Of a DNA stretch of 64,000 bases, positions 12,301 to 20,152 are shown in pieces. The first letter of the stretch is position 1, and every line of letters starts with the position of its first letter. The position numbers and the translations under genes were made by a program. This DNA comes from Primula veris (taxonomy: Eukaryota > Streptophyta > Magnoliopsida > Ericales > Primulaceae). Under the pieces are notes generated by a model. It was not told the DNA's origin, did no database searches, and was given only the letters and a program-made list of their open reading frames with translations. The stretch spans positions 13,752,258-13,816,257 of the forward strand of contig OY821747.1 of assembly GCA_963682055.1 (NCBI GenBank). The letters are read 5' to 3'.

Positions 12301-13480
12301 TTTGAGAGAAGGGCAAGATATTAGATATTGGCCACATACTTCTGATGGTAATTTCACTACTAAACATGCTTTTAATTATTTAGAGAAAAAAAAACTAATA
12401 TTCATATTGCTAAATATATTGTGATAATTACTCTCCCCACTAAAGTAAGTGTTCATTTCTGGAAATTTGAGTGTCTGCTATTAAGCTTGATGAAGATTTT
12501 AAGAAATATGGCATTTGCATGGTCACGAAATGTTCCTATTGTAATAGACCTACCATGGATACCATTAACCATCTTTTAAGCAGTAGCGATATAGCTAGGA
12601 AAGTGTGGAAGCATTTTAGTAGTATTTTTGGTTTTCCTTGCCTCACTGATAGCTGGAGAAATTATATTAATAATTGGTGTAAGCATTGTGATAATACTCA
12701 AATAGGGCGATTAGCAGCTTTGGTTCCTTTCTTAATTTGCTAGGAATTATGGATTAGTAAGAATAATTACATGTTTGAGAATATTGATATGAATGTCACT
12801 GAGATTATTCACAAGGTTAATAATGGCTAAGGGATCTTAATTTTCTCATTAAACTTAAATCTCCTATTCAGAATTTCCAAGTTGATGCTCTTCAGGATCT
12901 TATTATTAATCCTATTTCTTGTAAGATGAAAAGGGCCAAGCTAGTGTCTTGGAAATGCCCTCCTAGTGGTAGATTGAAACTCAATTGCGATGGATGTGCA
13001 TATGGAAACCCAAGTAAAAGTGTTTGTGGTGGTATCATAAGAGATGATAAAGGTTTTTTAATTTTTGTTTTCTCTTGTTTTCTAGGCAATAACACTAACA
13101 CTTATACAGAATTGATAGCAATTAGAAATGTTCTACTTATTTGTTATAGGCTTGACATGAGTAATATATATGTGGAAACTGATTCAGAAATTTTATATAA
13201 TTGGTGGGCTAAAAAGATAAAACCAGGGCCTAAATTTGACGCTATTTGACTTGATATTTTAGCACTAATGAGTTTTGTTAGCAGTGATTTGTGTCATATT
13301 TACAGAGAACAAAATCAGGTTGCAGATGCTCTAGCCAAACAAGGTGCTAATGGACTCGATAACACCTTTTTTACAGCCAAAAACCTCCAGAATCACACTC
13401 ATGCAGTTTATCTGTTAGATCAAAAGGGGTTTCCTTGCTTGAGAGGAAGTACTCATAATATTTCTCTTTGCGAAACTTAG
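9339..13480 (+). pseudogene. LINE ORF2: endonuclease, RT, Cys region, RNase H (broken)
   Basis: ORF2 nicks the target and reverse-transcribes in place. Endonuclease: MIWNIRGI, DFIGILEPM and VVGDFN (9350-9750), then SGHSPLLF (9987-10010). RT: KWLAEGDRNTKFFH (10371-10415), FRPISLCQVLYKIISK (10854-10900), KLDMAKAFDRLNW (11060-11098), KQGDPLSPL (readable after a frame change near 11230), ILFADDVLIF (11365-11394). A Cys/His region with TINHLL lies near 12530-12600. RNase H spans 12950-13370 with NCDGCAYGN, TELIAI, VETDSE and QVADALAKQGA, so the acidic active-site positions are visible. Stops near 9897, 10587, 10952, 12019, 12158, 12741 and 13247, plus frameshifts near 11230 and 11800, inactivate it. 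Confidence 0.9.
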
Positions 13481-13848
13481 TTGGATTATTATTATTAGGA
13501 TATTAAGGCTTTTGCCTCAGTGCATTTGGTTTGTATTATTTGCTTTATGCATGCACATAACATGGTTTTTTACATTTTGCTAACATAAAAATTCTCCTAT
13601 TTTAAGTAGAAGTTTTGCTTTTAAATTTGCTCTTTAGATCACTTTGATCATGGAGCTACAAGGGGAGATATAAGGATTGGAGAATTTGAACTGTTAGTAT
13701 TATGGTTTGTTTGCCTGTTCTGATTGCTTTTTCGGCCTTCTTTGTTACCGTTTTTCTTAAACGGAATGGCCATTATGGGGTCTTGGCCAATAAGTTTAAA
13801 TATTTCTTTAATTTTAATAAAGGTCAGATATTGATTGGAAAAAAAAAA
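13481..13848 (+). other. LINE 3' UTR and poly(A) tail
   Basis: Non-coding, AT-rich, ending in a run of A's (13839-13848) right before the repeated target site. A tail of about 10 A's plus a long target duplication is the standard mark of target-primed reverse transcription. Confidence 0.8.
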
Positions 13849-13862
13849 GGAAGTAGTAACTC
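13847..13862 (+). repeat. LINE target-site duplication, right copy
   Basis: Identical to 7261-7276. Overlaps the last two A's of the tail. Confidence 0.9.
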
Positions 13863-14348
13863 CTATTGTCAAGCAAGTTATTAACATGTATTAACATGAA
13901 TATTGAGATAAATCAAATTCAGCAGTATCTCGTGCAAAGATGGAAAGATTGAGATTAATTAGAAGAGCCAAAATCAATCAACATGATCTTGAAGAAAGAA
14001 TATTGTTTTATTATTTAAATAATTAATAACTTTGCTTGTAAAAAGTGTGGGTTCTAAATTATAAAGAATTCAACTTTGAGAGAATACACATTGAGCTTTT
14101 AAAACGAAAAACAATATTGGGATGCCATTGATCTTTTGAGTGATAGTTATAAGGTATGAGCAATATAGAGATAGGAAGAAAAAACTAGAAAGAGTCTGAG
14201 AGTTTTTCATTAAGACTTGAATCCTATATTGTAAGATTTTATAATATTATTAATCTGGATGAGTGCCCCGAAGACATATCCCAGTTGGCTAAATTTTGTT
14301 GTTCAATGTGCGTGTCAATTAGTTCAAGTACATTTAACTTTACAAGTT
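13863..14348 (+). repeat. 3' LTR of Sirevirus-like element, part 2 (3' end lost)
   Basis: Continues the interrupted LTR after the LINE. The tail (GTGCCCCGAAGACAT, CCAGTTGGCT, GTGCGTGTCAATTAG, 14261-14327) resembles U5-like ends of long Copia LTRs. No clean ..CA terminus is reached before the Tat-derived sequence starts at about 14349. Confidence 0.5.
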
Positions 14349-14715
14349 CAAGCCGGTGAGCTTCGTTTGTTTGTAAACGAGCACCAGAGTTGACTGAGGC
14401 TGTTGGTAAAGGGACTCTTGAGCTCGGTCCTGCCTGGGATCCGGGTATGCGTCTTCTTGCGCGCCTTAGTACGGGCAAGGCTTGTTCGTCTTCCGAGGAC
14501 GTTTGGTATTCTTCGACAATCCCTTCAAGCTGTTGGGGTTGTTCGATCGGTTGTTCTTGGTGGACATTGGAGGTTGTTGGTTGGTTTCCGGACTGGATAG
14601 CTTCGTATCTATCGCGGATGGCGAGTAGATCGTCGAGGTCTTGTTGGCTAATCTGCACGTGTTGGTTATTGGTTTCTACTATCTCGGGGTGGGTTTCTTC
14701 TACATTGGTCTCCAT
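14349..14715 (-). pseudogene. Tat gag N-terminus, truncated second copy
   Basis: Encodes about the first 120 residues of the same gag as 31707-32549, starting at ATG 14713-14715. It matches up to ...QTNEAHRL and then runs into unrelated sequence at 14349, where homology stops. Seven base differences from the right copy over this part by my hand count, no indels. It is a remnant of a second internal region that shared the 3' LTR. Confidence 0.8.
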
Positions 14716-14772
14716 TGTCGCTCGTCTGGTAGAGTATTGTTATTCGAAATCTAAGCTAGTTGGGAACTAGAT

Positions 14773-14792
14773 GATTCCCGGAGACGGCGCCA
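14773..14792 (-). promoter_or_regulatory. Primer binding site, left copy
   Basis: Minus-strand TGGCGCCGTC... lies two bases from the LTR edge. It is close to the complement of a plant tRNA-Asp 3' end as I recall it, with a few mismatches. Same sequence as 32607-32626. Confidence 0.65.
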
Positions 14793-14794
14793 TT

Positions 14795-15325
14795 TGATAA
14801 AACCATAACTTTTGGCGGTGGCGTTAGGTTTTTCAACAATGATATAATATTAAATATATAATAAATGGTGAACACTTCGGGATTTTTATTATTATTCGGC
14901 AATCGCCGTTGATCGGATTACAATTTCCTTGTAACAATCATGCTCGACTTAACTATTTGATCTCTCATCTTGATCTTTCTCCTTCTTCTTAGGTACTCGG
15001 TTCTTTCTCTGTTCGGTTTATGTCTTGATGTAACAAGCTTTTGGCTAGTTTCTCTCTTTTCTCTACTTCTCTCTATATTTTTTGGATAGATTTTCTGGTC
15101 CCTTTCTTGGGGGGATACTTGGCTATTTATAGGCTATTATGCCTCCTAGGATGTTGACCAATGTCTCCATCTCATGGGTTTTTTCAGATATGGGTCCCTA
15201 GTTAAGTGGGCTTGGGCTTTTTGTAAAGGGGGTGATAACCCATTAAGCGTTGGATACCCAGTTATGATATATGGGCTGATTAAGATCCAAATAGAATATT
15301 CGGGTCTAATTTTTATGTTCTATCA
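14795..15325 (-). repeat. Tat 3' LTR (left)
   Basis: On the plus strand it runs from TGATA to TATCA, a 5-bp inverted end pair, 531 bp. It has the same length as the right LTR and differs at about 7 positions by hand comparison (about 1.3%). It is preceded in element orientation by a purine-rich tract at 15326-15346. Confidence 0.9.
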
Positions 15326-15346
15326 AGTGCTCCCTGACTTCCTCGG
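15326..15346 (-). promoter_or_regulatory. Polypurine tract next to the Tat 3' LTR
   Basis: On the minus strand GAGGAAGTCAGGGAGCACT precedes the LTR start. Mostly purine; the expected place for the plus-strand primer. Confidence 0.55.
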
Positions 15347-15563
15347 TGTGGTTTCCACGTCGAGGGAGTCATGATTGGTCTGCCGAAGAGATTACTTCGG
15401 TTTAGCTGTTCCCTATGTTTCATTCGGCAAATGCCCCTATTTATAAATGCTCCTTGGGACCCATTTACTGTCTTGGGAACTTGAAAATTTGCTATTTGGC
15501 TTTGATAAGACCCTTGGTATCTTTCTTCGAAGCAACCCTTGACCTTTCTAAAAATCACCTTAT

Positions 15564-15571
15564 TATAAAAA
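15564..15571 (+). promoter_or_regulatory. TATA box of antisense gene A
   Basis: TATAAAAA, 61 bases upstream of ATG 15625. Upstream sequence (ATAAATGCTCCTTGGGA at 15443-15459 and CTTTCTTCGA at 15521-15530) recurs before gene B, which supports a duplicated promoter. Confidence 0.6.
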
Positions 15572-15624
15572 GGGAATACCCTTCCTACAATTACTTATTC
15601 CATCACCACCTTGCTTGTGACTTA

Positions 15625-15936
15625 ATGGCTTCTCCCAATGGTTCTACTGGAGACAATTCCTCAGATTATGTCGCTTACTTGAAGAATGAAGTCAAGAAGG
15701 CTCGCGTTATGAAAAAGAAATTGACGGACGTGACAAAAAGGCTATCTGATATGGACGCAGCTCATCACTTGACGATGGCTGACCTTGATTGGGCCTTTGA
15801 ACGTATAAAGAGGCTTGAGGCTTCTCTGGCTAAGCAAGAGGCAGCAAAAAGGGCCTATAAGCTTGCTTTTAAGGAGTTGCATGCTCGGTCTAAACCGAGT
15901 TCGGATGACGATGAAGGAGGCTCTTCCTCGGAATAA
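15625..15936 (+). CDS. Antisense gene A of Tat element: small coiled-coil protein (103 aa)
   Basis: Function unknown. The ORF could be extended upstream to 15415, but ATG 15625 fits the TATA position and matches the start of its neighbour B (MASP...). The protein is charged, with heptad-like spacing (KNEVKKARVMKKKLTDVTKRL; FERIKRLEASLAKQE), and ends in an acidic Ser-rich tail (SSDDDEGGSSSE). Shared with B: GDN, YVA.L, EASxxKxxAxKRAYKLAxKE, ARSK. It lies antisense to the retrotransposon, between the 3' LTR and pol. Followed by AATAAA at 16005. It may be a Tat accessory protein; no domain is recognised. Confidence 0.6.
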   Translation: MASPNGSTGDNSSDYVAYLKNEVKKARVMKKKLTDVTKRLSDMDAAHHLTMADLDWAFERIKRLEASLAKQEAAKRAYKLAFKELHARSKPSSDDDEGGSSSE

Positions 15937-16004
15937 TTAGTCGTTTATGATTTCTTTTGTATTGGATATTATCTCCAAGTTGTAACTGAACTATTGAAAA
16001 TATT

Positions 16005-16010
16005 AATAAA
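16005..16010 (+). terminator. Possible poly(A) signal of gene A
   Basis: AATAAA 69 bases after the stop of A, preceded by TTGTAACT, which resembles plant far-upstream elements. Confidence 0.4.
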
Positions 16011-16169
16011 ATATTTATTTATTATCGCTCTTGTCTGTTTATCTTCTTGGTACCTTATTGGATGACTTAATTGGATTTGAACTGTTGTAGTTAGCCATAA
16101 ATGCTCTTGGGAAGCTCAAGAGGTTGTCTTTCTTCGATATGACCTTTGATCTACCCCATTGTTTCTTCC

Positions 16170-16177
16170 TATAAAAG
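16170..16177 (+). promoter_or_regulatory. TATA box of antisense gene B
   Basis: TATAAAAG, 57 bases before ATG 16227. The upstream block ATAAATGCTCTTGGGA (16097-16112) and CTTTCTTCGATATGACCTTT (16128-16147) parallels the gene A promoter. Confidence 0.6.
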
Positions 16178-16226
16178 GGGACTGTCCCTATTTTCTTTGT
16201 GCAACTCCTTCTTTATTAACGAACAA

Positions 16227-16562
16227 ATGGCTTCTCCTCATGAAAATAGTGGTGACAACCTTCCTGAATATGTTGCCCATCTCGAGGAGGAGGTTAGGAG
16301 GACTCATATCCTCGAAAGGAGGGTTGCCTCTTTAACCGTGGAGGCTCGCCGAGCTACTGAGATGGATGAGCGCTTGGAGGCAATGGAGAGTGAATATCAG
16401 AGGTCTCTGATCGACAATATTTGGGCTCGTGCTCGGATCAAAGAGCTGGAGGCTTCTAGAGAGAGGCATATTGCTTCCAAGAGGGCTTATAAATTGGCCC
16501 TCAAGGAAGTGTATGCTCGGTCCAAGAAGAGGACCGAGGATGAAGCTGGTCCTACAAAATAA
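16227..16562 (+). CDS. Antisense gene B: small coiled-coil protein, paralogue of A (111 aa)
   Basis: Starts MASPHENSGDN and keeps the same layout as A: YVAHLEEEVRR, a long charged helix with heptad-like pattern (ERRVASLTVEARRATEMDERLEAME), then RIKELEAS, SKRAYKLALKE and YARSK, and an acidic tail. The match covers both ends of the protein and the promoter, so A and B are tandem duplicates that have diverged. No stop or frameshift. AATAAA follows at 16614. Role unknown; a nuclear or coiled-coil partner protein is only a guess. Confidence 0.6.
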   Translation: MASPHENSGDNLPEYVAHLEEEVRRTHILERRVASLTVEARRATEMDERLEAMESEYQRSLIDNIWARARIKELEASRERHIASKRAYKLALKEVYARSKKRTEDEAGPTK

Positions 16563-16613
16563 CTCTCTTTTCCTTTCTTTTTTGTAATGTAATTTTGTCG
16601 AGTAGCATCTTGT

Positions 16614-16619
16614 AATAAA
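16614..16619 (+). terminator. Possible poly(A) signal of gene B
   Basis: AATAAA about 50 bases after the stop codon, in a TTGTAAT-rich context typical of plant 3' ends. Confidence 0.4.
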
Positions 16620-17067
16620 TTTCCCCTTGATTAATGGAAAATTTTCTTTTTCTTGCTTTTATCTGAATTATTCTCCCAATGCAATTAATTTGACTGCGCA
16701 CGCTTGTGGATTCATTAATGCTTTTTCTTGGGCCTTGCGTTTGACTTTATCCATTGAACCTTCTTAATCTTTGTATCTAGGGACTGAGGGGATTTCTCGA
16801 GCCCTGTGCACAAATCTTATCCTTTATATCTTAATATTGTTGCACTTTTTCCAGATTGACACGTGCAGAGGCTTTTCGAATTTTACCCTCTTTAAATACT
16901 GGCATGAATCCAAGCGTTTCTTCTCAACAGACGCCTCTTTTTATAATGAATGGTTGCAACTCCCCACTTTTAATTTCTCAACAGGCGCATCTTTTAATTA
17001 CCCTCGTTTTCCCAAATCTCTTGGCGAACGGTTGCACTTCCCCACACTAATCCTTCCTTAATTTCTC

Positions 17068-17075
17068 TATAAATA
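17068..17075 (+). promoter_or_regulatory. TATA box of antisense gene C
   Basis: TATAAATA, 92 bases before ATG 17160. The upstream 150 bases contain two imperfect copies of a GGTTGCAMTYCCCCAC block (about 16953 and 17030). Confidence 0.5.
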
Positions 17076-17159
17076 CCTACTTAAGATATGGATTTCTTCA
17101 CAACCTCCCTCTTATCTCTCTTCATTATATACAGAATTTTGTCTTACAACTTCCTAAAA

Positions 17160-17453
17160 ATGGAAGGTTCTCCAACCAAATATGCATTGGTCTTGCAAGT
17201 GGAGGCTTTTGAAGCTTCATATGGCCATGCACTAAAGCTGTTGAAGGATGCTGAGGAGGAATTAAAGGTGATGTGTTATCACCATACCGAGATGGTTCGG
17301 GAATTGACTTGGCTAAGATCCGAGCTGGATTATTGTCGACGTGCTCGTCAAACTCTAGTCGAAGAGAATGAGGTGTTGAGGGGGAACCCGACACTTCGAG
17401 ATAGGGATGTCTCTGCCGGGCCCTCTCATCGATACCGATCGACTTCCCCCTAG
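17160..17453 (+). CDS. Antisense gene C: small coiled-coil protein (97 aa)
   Basis: ATG 17160 is preferred; an in-frame ATG at 17088 would add a hydrophobic 24-residue leader but sits only 13 bases after the TATA box. The protein has a predicted helical body (LQVEAFEASYGHALKLLKD, MVRELTWLRSELDYCRRA, LVEENEVLRG) and a Ser/Arg tail (SHRYRSTSP). Open throughout. Its 3' side runs into a long polypyrimidine tract. Family unknown; general resemblance to its neighbours is in size, helix content and position only. Confidence 0.5.
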   Translation: MEGSPTKYALVLQVEAFEASYGHALKLLKDAEEELKVMCYHHTEMVRELTWLRSELDYCRRARQTLVEENEVLRGNPTLRDRDVSAGPSHRYRSTSP

Positions 17454-17454
17454 C

Positions 17455-17690
17455 CTCGCCTTTTTTCTCTCTTTTTATTTTTTTTTTATTTCTTCTGCGC
17501 CTCCTCTTTCTTTTTCTTCATCTTCTCTCCCATCACTCTTTTTCTTTCTCTTTTTTTTTTTTTTTTTTTTGTTCCTTTTACTTTCTTTTTATTTTTCTCA
17601 GTTTCCTTCATTTCTTCCTCTTCCTCTTCTTGCATTCTTCTTTTTCTTTTTTCCCTTTTTCTCTTCTTCTGCACCACTACGATGTAACAA
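17455..17690 (+). repeat. Polypyrimidine tract between genes C and D
   Basis: About 235 bases of almost pure C/T on the plus strand with TTC and T-run substructure. Reading frames through it are composition artefacts. On the element's sense strand it is a polypurine stretch. Confidence 0.85.
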
Positions 17691-17867
17691 TCAACCCTGT
17701 GATCCTAAGGGTTTTGTGTTACTTCTAGGGTTTTTGTCATTTTTCATTTTCCTCTTCTTGCTTTTCACTTCTTTTTTATGTTCCTCTTCATTCTCTTCTT
17801 CCTCTTCCCCATCGCCTCCTTCCTTCATGCATCCTGTTCGATGGGTTTGCCGACATAGTTGATCTTC

Positions 17868-18005
17868 TGTAGTAGATTTTTCTTTTGATGTTATTCTCGG
17901 ATGTAATAGACCTCGATGTAATAGATTTTCTTTCGATGTAGTCCCCTGATGTAATAGTTTTTTCCTTTGATGTCCTATGATGTAATGAACAGTGATGTAT
18001 CTCAT
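17868..18005 (+). repeat. Degenerate GATGTAATAG repeats
   Basis: About six imperfect copies of GATGTAATAG/GATGT(T)A spaced 15-25 bases apart, downstream of the polypyrimidine tract. TGTAAT-rich sequence here could serve as the 3'-end region of gene C. No gene seen. Confidence 0.5.
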
Positions 18006-18233
18006 CTTATTAATGAAAATTTCCTTTTCCCCTTTATCTTGCCCTTCTCTTATCTTGCACTTCTTTTTATGTTGCACTTGTGGTTTGTCTTTTTCTGGAA
18101 CGTAGGCTTACTCGATTGTCTTCTCTCTTTTATTTCTTACTGTACCGGTGTCATGTGATATCTGAGACATGGCAGGCTGGTCAAACATGCATATTCCCAA
18201 GCATTGTCAGATAATACCATACTATCTTTGCTC

Positions 18234-18241
18234 TATAAATA
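18234..18241 (+). promoter_or_regulatory. TATA box of antisense gene D
   Basis: TATAAATA, 99 bases before ATG 18333, followed by a pyrimidine-rich leader. Confidence 0.5.
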
Positions 18242-18332
18242 CTCTTCAACCTTTCTTCAGAATATATCTTTTTCCATACTGTGTTTGCTTCTCTTTCATT
18301 TCTCATCTTCTTCTGTATAATAAATTTTCCTA

Positions 18333-18812
18333 ATGTCTGAGCCCGTGGTGAGATATCATGCTCAGATGAAGGACTTGGATGCTGAGGTATCTTGGGTCCG
18401 TCATAGAATGGCTAAGCTTGAGAAGGAGTATGGTGTCCTGCCTTTGAGTTTGTACAACTCTCACCCCGAGGAGACAATTAAATGGACCCAGATTTCGGCC
18501 TTGGGTCGTGAACTTGACCACCTATTGGAGCATAGGAACACTCTGGCCAACTCCTGGTATGAAGCCGAGGAGATTTGGGATCATGCTCAGAATGAGTTTG
18601 ATAACTCCCCTCAAGGCCTCGCTAGTATGACTGTTAAAAATGCTCGGCTTAAAGAACAAGTTACTGCCCTTATTGGTGAGAATGCATACCTGGCCTGGGA
18701 GAATGAATGCTTGGTCGTCATGAACGACTCATATGAAGCTCGGTTAGCTAGCTCTGCTTGGGCGACTTCCTCTCGGTCTGGCAGTTCTGTTATCCCACCC
18801 ACTAATCCTTGA
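18333..18812 (+). CDS. Antisense gene D: coiled-coil protein (159 aa)
   Basis: Open from ATG 18333 to the stop at 18810-18812. Helical and charged with several leucine-spaced segments (LDAEVSWVRHRMAKLEKEY; ISALGRELDHLLEHRNTL; KNARLKEQVTALIGENAYLAWENE) and a Ser/Pro tail. ELDHLL..RNTL recalls the ELDYCRRARQTL stretch of gene C, so C and D may be distant relatives. It has its own TATA box and lies antisense to the Tat genome. No known domain recognised. Function unknown. Confidence 0.5.
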   Translation: MSEPVVRYHAQMKDLDAEVSWVRHRMAKLEKEYGVLPLSLYNSHPEETIKWTQISALGRELDHLLEHRNTLANSWYEAEEIWDHAQNEFDNSPQGLASMTVKNARLKEQVTALIGENAYLAWENECLVVMNDSYEARLASSAWATSSRSGSSVIPPTNP

Positions 18813-18955
18813 TTAGATTAGTCTATTTTTCTTATTTTCTGTTTTGGAACTTGTATTAGAACAGTTGTATCTTTTCGTATTTCGTGCCTGTCTTATGAAT
18901 CATTGCAACGCCTCGTACTTCGTGCCTTTTTGTTTTTTGAACCCTTGAATTTCTT

Positions 18956-18963
18956 TATAAATG
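18956..18963 (+). promoter_or_regulatory. TATA box of antisense gene E
   Basis: TATAAATG inside TTTATAAATGCTCCCTA, 82 bases before ATG 19038. ATAAATGCTC recalls the upstream block of genes A and B. Confidence 0.45.
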
Positions 18964-19037
18964 CTCCCTATTGCCTGTACTTCATTATCCAATCTCCTTT
19001 TCTCTCTCTTGTTTCTTCTAACTTGCTTTTGTTTAAG

Positions 19038-19406
19038 ATGGCTCCCATCACTAGATCTGCCTCCAAAAAGAAAGCCATTATGGAAGAGGAGCCTACTTTT
19101 TTGCTACCTCGTCCCCATGGTTTCGGGGAAGAGAATTTGACACCTCTTCAGCTAAAAGAAATTGAGATGTCGTGGCTGAAGCACGATCTCAAGTGTGCTC
19201 AGACCGAAGTGAGGCGGTTCAAACAGTACTGGAAGGAGGAGAGCGCTGCTCGTTTTGAAGCCGAGCAGAAGTGCAAGTCTCAATCTCATACTTTAAAACA
19301 GGTGGAGATTGGCATTTCTCATTTAATTAGGGAAAAAGAGCATCTGGAGGAGCTCTTGGCAAAGAAGGATGCCGAGGAAGGTGGTAGTTCTAGGGCTCAG
19401 AATTAG
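19038..19406 (+). CDS. Antisense gene E: small basic/coiled-coil protein (122 aa)
   Basis: ATG 19038 follows a TATA box and a pyrimidine-rich leader. N-terminus MAPITRSASKKKAIMEEE has a short basic patch that might act in nuclear targeting. The body is a charged helix (LKEIEMSWLKHDLKCAQTEV, ESAARFEAEQK, LIREKEHLEELLAKKDAEE). Ends in a Gly/Ser tail. Open throughout; AATAAA at 19480. No domain known to me. Confidence 0.5.
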   Translation: MAPITRSASKKKAIMEEEPTFLLPRPHGFGEENLTPLQLKEIEMSWLKHDLKCAQTEVRRFKQYWKEESAARFEAEQKCKSQSHTLKQVEIGISHLIREKEHLEELLAKKDAEEGGSSRAQN

Positions 19407-19479
19407 AGAAGTATTCTAGTGTTGAAGTTATAATTTTTATTTTTCCCGTTGTAACTGGTTGTTTTCCCCTTTGTGGATG

Positions 19480-19485
19480 AATAAA
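19480..19485 (+). terminator. Possible poly(A) signal of gene E
   Basis: AATAAA 74 bases after the stop, with TTGTAACT upstream. Confidence 0.4.
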
Positions 19486-19572
19486 ACTTGTGTTTCGCAA
19501 TTCGATCCTGTCTATTTTACTTGCTTTGCCTTTATGTTGATATATTTTGTTGTCTTAGTATCGGACACCGAG

Positions 19573-19586
19573 CACGGTGCACCGTG
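19573..19586. other. Perfect 14-bp palindrome
   Basis: CACGGTGCACCGTG equals its own reverse complement. It lies in the 550-base gap between genes E and F. It could be a dimeric protein site or chance. Confidence 0.4.
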
Positions 19587-20050
19587 GTTATCCCCCCGGA
19601 GAGCATTGTTAGACTTGATGCTCAAATGCCGTCGAGCTAGGAACGGTCTCCGTCCACCCTGTTCGGTGTGCATTTCGGGTAAGACACGGTTTGGCGTCGA
19701 GGAACTTAATCGGAGAATATCCTCAGTTTGGTAATATTGGTAGCGTATGCAGGAAGCTTTTCGTGGTAGGGTCCACTGGCCGTTTATTTAGGTGTAATGA
19801 TATGAACTGCCTTGGTTAGTGGGATATACTATCTGACGTGGCAAGATCTGGAGCGTTTACTTGTCGAAAACAGCAGCGGTTGTGGACTTTTCTATGGTTG
19901 GAAAAAAGGTAAACCTCTGTCACACGAAAGGACGGTTATTATTTTATTCTTTCTGTGGCTCCACTCCTTTTAACTGTGCTAAGTAATCCCTTCAGTTTTT
20001 TTTTTTTACCTCATAATTTGCTGAAGAAAAATATCGCTTATCTTCTCTCT

Positions 20051-20103
20051 CTAGGGTTTGTTCTTCCCGTCAAAAATTTTCTGCCTCTCTATCTAGGGTT
20101 TGT
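20051..20103 (+). promoter_or_regulatory. Two telo-box-like elements upstream of gene F
   Basis: CTCTAGGGTTTGT / ATCTAGGGTTTGT occur at about 20049-20061 and 20091-20103, within 100 bases of the ATG at 20153. AAACCCTA (telo-box) elements near plant transcription starts are linked to expression in dividing cells. A third AGGGTTT lies in intron 1 near 20337. Regulatory use is inferred. Confidence 0.4.
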
Positions 20104-20152
20104 CGTGACGGTTGAAAGATTTACTGCTATTCTCCCTCGCTTGCTCGTGATC

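Larger units (their letters stand above)
7277..13848 (+). mobile_element. Full-length plant L1-type LINE with RNase H
   Basis: The element runs from just after the left target duplication to a short poly(A) (13839-13848), followed by the right duplication. Contents in order: 5' UTR, ORF1 (DUF4283-type RNA-binding region plus CCHC-like zinc knuckle), ORF2 with AP-like endonuclease, RT, a zf-RVT-like Cys region and RNase H, then 3' UTR. Both ends are defined by the duplication, so it looks complete rather than 5'-truncated. It has many nonsense and frameshift mutations and cannot encode active ORF2. It inserted into the 3' LTR of the Sirevirus-like element and is therefore younger than it. Confidence 0.9.
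1500..14348 (+). mobile_element. Sirevirus-like Ty1/Copia retrotransposon, 5'-truncated, split by a LINE
   Basis: Recognisable order: end of the gag-pre-integrase zinc-binding region, integrase, reverse transcriptase, RNase H (1506-4183), non-coding spacer, extra env-like ORF (5071-6341), several G-rich purine tracts, then a long 3' LTR beginning near 6750. This order, with an additional ORF after pol and repeated polypurine tracts, is the Sirevirus layout within Copia. Gag, protease and 5' LTR are absent. The 3' LTR is interrupted by a full LINE (7277-13848), resumes at 13863 and is lost where the Tat element begins near 14349. The element is dead: many nonsense codons. Confidence 0.75.

Noticed and set aside
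14390..14770. Plus-strand frame opposite gag, also present at 32224-32604
   Set aside because: Mirror of the duplicated gag 5' end; duplicated only because the gag segment is.
17407..17862. Phe/Ser/Leu-rich open frame
   Set aside because: Produced by the polypyrimidine tract; it has no domain and is not tied to a promoter.
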